DNA of 64,000 bases from Tubulanus polymorphus (lineage: Eukaryota; Nemertea; Palaeonemertea; Tubulaniformes; Tubulanidae), in contig NC_134036.1 of the NCBI RefSeq assembly GCF_964204645.1, forward strand, positions 9,658,704 through 9,722,703, read 5' to 3'. Within the stretch, counting starts at the first letter, position 1. Every line of letters starts with the position of its first letter. Positions 61,435 to 64,000 of the stretch are shown here, piece after piece. The notes beneath the pieces were generated by a model. It made no database searches, had not been told where the DNA came from, and saw only the letters and a program-made list of their open reading frames with translations. Both the position numbers and the translations under genes were made by a program.

Positions 61435-61700
61435 TTAGAAAGCCCAATCGCCGAGCCTATCGGGCAAGCGGGTTCTTCGGCCAGATCTTGTTTTACTGGA
61501 AAGGCCCTCGGAGGAGATCGCACCTAGGGGCGAATCAGCGGCCACATAGGGCTTCAATCGATCGAAATGTATGTATTTGACATTGTGGTTTTCGAGATTT
61601 TCAACACGAAAGACCACGTCGTTGACTACGCGCGTGACCGTAAACGGACCAGTCCAAAGACAGGACAATTTCTTAGTCTGCCGGGCCGAAATGGCGGGCG
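61435..61700 (-). pseudogene. Ty3/gypsy-like integrase C-terminal tail (module A)
   Basis: Minus strand: LSCLWTGPFTVTRVVNDVVF then VENLENHNVKYIHFDRLKPY and a terminal KTRSGRRTRLPDRLGDW-stop. This is the C-terminal 'GPF..........HFDRLKPY' region of gypsy integrases. Upstream residues (RLNARHFGPAD-like) are separated by a stop at about 61676-61678. Only the tail remains. Confidence 0.75.
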
Positions 61701-62079
61701 TTTAGACCCAGTCTAAATCTCCGATATGGTATTCAACACATGTATTATGTTTCTACAGTACAAATCACGAATGAATATCAGTACTTGTCAGTACTTATCC
61801 TACCATGAAACTGATCAACAATAAATTGTGTACAGAATAAATCTGAGTGTCCACTCATACTATATTGCTCACTGAAACACGTTCTTCGTAGTTAATATAT
61901 GGTTTACCAGTCAGGACATTTAGTCCCTCGAGCCGGATGTTTTACCAGCTAAACAGCTGTTATCTGTAATGCTTTCGTGTGGGTAAGCGAGAAGAAATTT
62001 GGTCGAATTCTACAACTTGAACAACTTATGTTTCCATTCACACGCATGATACTCAGTGAATGAAAACATTTTCTCGACT
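61701..62079. other. No gene recognised
   Basis: Non-coding DNA between the gypsy module and the non-LTR element. Confidence 0.35.
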
Positions 62080-62167
62080 CGCTCTGATAAAATTAATCAA
62101 ATTGAAAATGATTTTTCAGCCATTAAAGACGCTGGCGCTGACGGGATCTCTGTGAAAATAGTTCGTA

Positions 62168-62485
62168 CAGTCTACCCCGCATAAGTCGTCATTGAACTAG
62201 TCGTGTCATCACATCCCTCGTATAACTATTTTGGTCCCGATTTTTTTCTTTGTACCTTATAATATTATGCTTATCACTCATACTTTATTAATCGTATTTT
62301 CACGTTATACGATCTCTGCTGGAATCTGAGCGTAGTATATATTGTATTTTCAGGGGATATTTGCTGAATTCGTATAAAACCGCGATATATAGATAATTTG
62401 TAAAAATACGACTTACACATGACTCGTAGCTAAGTCGTAGAAAAATCCCCAGTCCCGAGGGCTACAACTTATGCGGGGTTGAGTG
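62168..62485. mobile_element. 318-bp Tc1/mariner-like MITE
   Basis: Ends CAGTCTACCCCGCATAAGTC and (inverted) CACTCAACCCCGCATAAGTT, flanked by TA on both sides (62166-62167, 62486-62487). No coding capacity. Removing it with one TA puts the flanking RT codons back in register, confirming insertion into the RT gene. Confidence 0.8.
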
Positions 62486-62759
62486 TATATTTCATTGTAG
62501 TTTGAAGTCAGGTATTTTATCTAGTGAACTGAAGGTTGTGCAGGTACGTTCACTTTACAAGGCAGGCAATAATGACTCTTCTGATAATAACAGACCGATA
62601 TCTGTACTGCCTTGCTTTTCCAGAATTCTGGAAAATATCGTATATAATCGATTAACGGAATATTGTAACACAGTTTCATAGTATTCAACCAATCCAGTTT
62701 GGCTTTTCAAAGGAACCATGGCCTTAACCTTGATAAGTGACGGAATTTCATAAAATTTA

Positions 62760-63890
62760 GAAAGAAACAAGAAAATTAACTTTAATAAATTATTTGACGC
62801 CTGCGAAAAAATGTAGAATTTCTGGGATAAGCTAATGTGGAATTGCAAATTTGAAATCGAAGTTTTAAGAAATTTGGGGAATTACGAGATTTGGCGATTG
62901 GGTAGATGATACAGTCTTCGACTGGTCTAATTTAAAAAAAATTGTCAACTTGTCACCGACTTCGATTCACTTTTGCTCTAAGCTGGTCTGAAACTTCATT
63001 GCCTCCATGGTTGAAGAAAGAGCTCTTCTGATGTCTGCTTCATCATGACTTCGAGCATATCGTGTAGCCAGCAGCCCGGTCCCGGGGCCCGGTTTGGCTG
63101 TCACTCGGTATCTTAGACTTGAGTCTGGGTTGAAGTAGACATCGTCATTTAAATAACTTATTCATGTTATTCCGTATGAATTACCCATGTGTCTTGTATT
63201 TTGTATTTTCTTATTCTAAAATTTGTAACTTTATTGAATTTGGGAATTTCATCCTGGTATTTCAATGTAATAAGGATCAATAAAGTATTAAATTGAATTG
63301 TCACCTTATACACATGCCATCAGTGGACGGGGAGCCGTATATGACAGCTATGCTATTATAAATTGCTAATCTCATGAAACCTGCATACCCCTAATATCGA
63401 ACATATTTTCTAAAACATTTGAATTTTATAATTATTTGTTTACACGTTTTTATGTAGACCGCTTGTAGCCGCCGATGAAATTCACGCCGGCCCTACTCAG
63501 ATCGTAGATAGCTTTGTCATTCCACTAGCATCCCCATGTCAGGGTCTGCATTTTATATCAGACTTCCAAATCGTGGATACATCCGCCATTTAACCGAATT
63601 ATCCGATTTACTTATCATTTCTATTTATGCCTGCCGCTCCTGATATAATCATACATACTTTACTATTACAATACGACTTATCTTGATATTCAATGCAATA
63701 TAACATATCGACGTTCAAATAGAGGTCATTATATAATCACAGGGAGCCATTCTACATCTTTATCAATAATATTTTGCCAAATAGCTTGTATGTGTACACA
63801 TAAACCTGTGACGTTTTGCACATCGATTTACGGTTGTCGTTTGTAAAATGACGCTGAATGGTTAACATTGTTTAGGTTTCATAATGGTTA
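62760..63890. other. Insertion inside the non-LTR RT
   Basis: Foreign DNA separating RT motif blocks. It includes an AATAAAGTATTAAATTGAATTG-like tail ending at about 63300, like the 3' ends of other retroelements here (13955-13980, 46055-46080), so part is likely another retroelement 3' end. The remainder (63300-63890) has no recognised content. Confidence 0.4.
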
Positions 63891-64000
63891 CGTTTTAAAA
63901 GGCGTCAAAAAATCAACTAATTAGGGTATTCCTAGATGTTTCAAAAGCATTTGACACCGTTGATCACGATATCATAGTAAGAAAATTATGTCTGTGTGGA

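Larger units (their letters stand above)
62080..64000 (+). mobile_element. Non-LTR retrotransposon RT, split by two insertions; runs off the window
   Basis: Plus-strand pieces of one RT: IKDAGADGISVKIV (62115-62160), HCSLKSGILSSELKVVQV then NNRPISVLPCFSRILENIVY (62494-62660), a frameshifted QSSLAFQRNHGLNL (about 62690-62740), and VFLDVSKAFDTVDHDIIVRK (63927-63990). Order and motifs match Jockey/CR1/RTE-type RT domains 1-4. Interruptions are a MITE (62168-62485), a TAG at about 62680, and about 1.1 kb of foreign DNA (62760-63890). Continues past base 64000. Confidence 0.75.

Overview
This window looks like intron-bearing nuclear DNA from an invertebrate animal, probably marine. The signs are GT-AG spliced small exons, AATAAA signals, CR1/L2-like, Penelope-like and Ty3/gypsy-like retroelements, cut-and-paste DNA transposons, many foldback repeats, and the lack of any bacterial-style operon outside one viral island. 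No species can be named from the sequence. Most of the window is transposon debris in several states of decay; clear host genes are few and small.

The main object is a very AT-rich island at about 28.13-42.10 kb. I read it as a Polinton/Maverick (adintovirus-like) element, an endogenous protein-primed DNA virus of animals. Rightward genes run from a truncated protein-primed DNA polymerase B through a small OB-fold-like protein, a penton-like minor capsid candidate, small membrane proteins, a 462-aa conserved protein, a broken coiled-coil/membrane protein, the likely double-jelly-roll major capsid protein and a zinc-finger protein. Leftward genes run from the right end through a zinc finger, an HNH endonuclease, an unknown gene, two small proteins, a retroviral-type integrase with a chromodomain, and the A32-like packaging ATPase. 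Nearly every start codon is embedded in an A/T-rich TAAATG-type motif, like late promoters of large DNA viruses. The copy is dead: polymerase B has lost its N-terminal part and one structural gene has four in-frame stops. A second, more decayed AT-rich island of the same style lies at 5.2-8.5 kb and contains long tandem arrays.

Region by region: 0-1.1 kb, a MULE-like transposase pseudogene beside a ubiquitin-protease-like fragment; 2.9-3.5 kb, a two-exon gene on the minus strand for a secreted peptide with an inhibitor-cystine-knot cysteine pattern, the clearest host gene; 4.0-4.5 kb, a CR1/L2-like 3' end; 5.2-8.5 kb, the decayed Polinton-like island; 14.0-16.4 kb, a Penelope-like element (RT plus GIY-YIG endonuclease) on the minus strand; 16.4-18.9 kb, a direct duplication of about 0.86 kb; 20.3-24.8 kb, a spliced DNA-transposon gene, with a second inverted partial copy at 27.05-28.05 kb joined directly to the Polinton island; 43-48 kb, foldbacks and TIR-bounded DNA; 46.8-53.4 kb, scattered minus-strand exon-like pieces, some faintly C-type-lectin-like; 58.7-61.7 kb, zinc-finger and Ty3/gypsy integrase-tail modules; 62.1-64.0 kb, a non-LTR reverse transcriptase split by a TA-flanked MITE and a second insertion.

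The viral-island genes form one functional set: integrase for entry into chromosomes, protein-primed polymerase for replication, ATPase for packaging, and capsid proteins. Everything else is a mosaic of independent elements.
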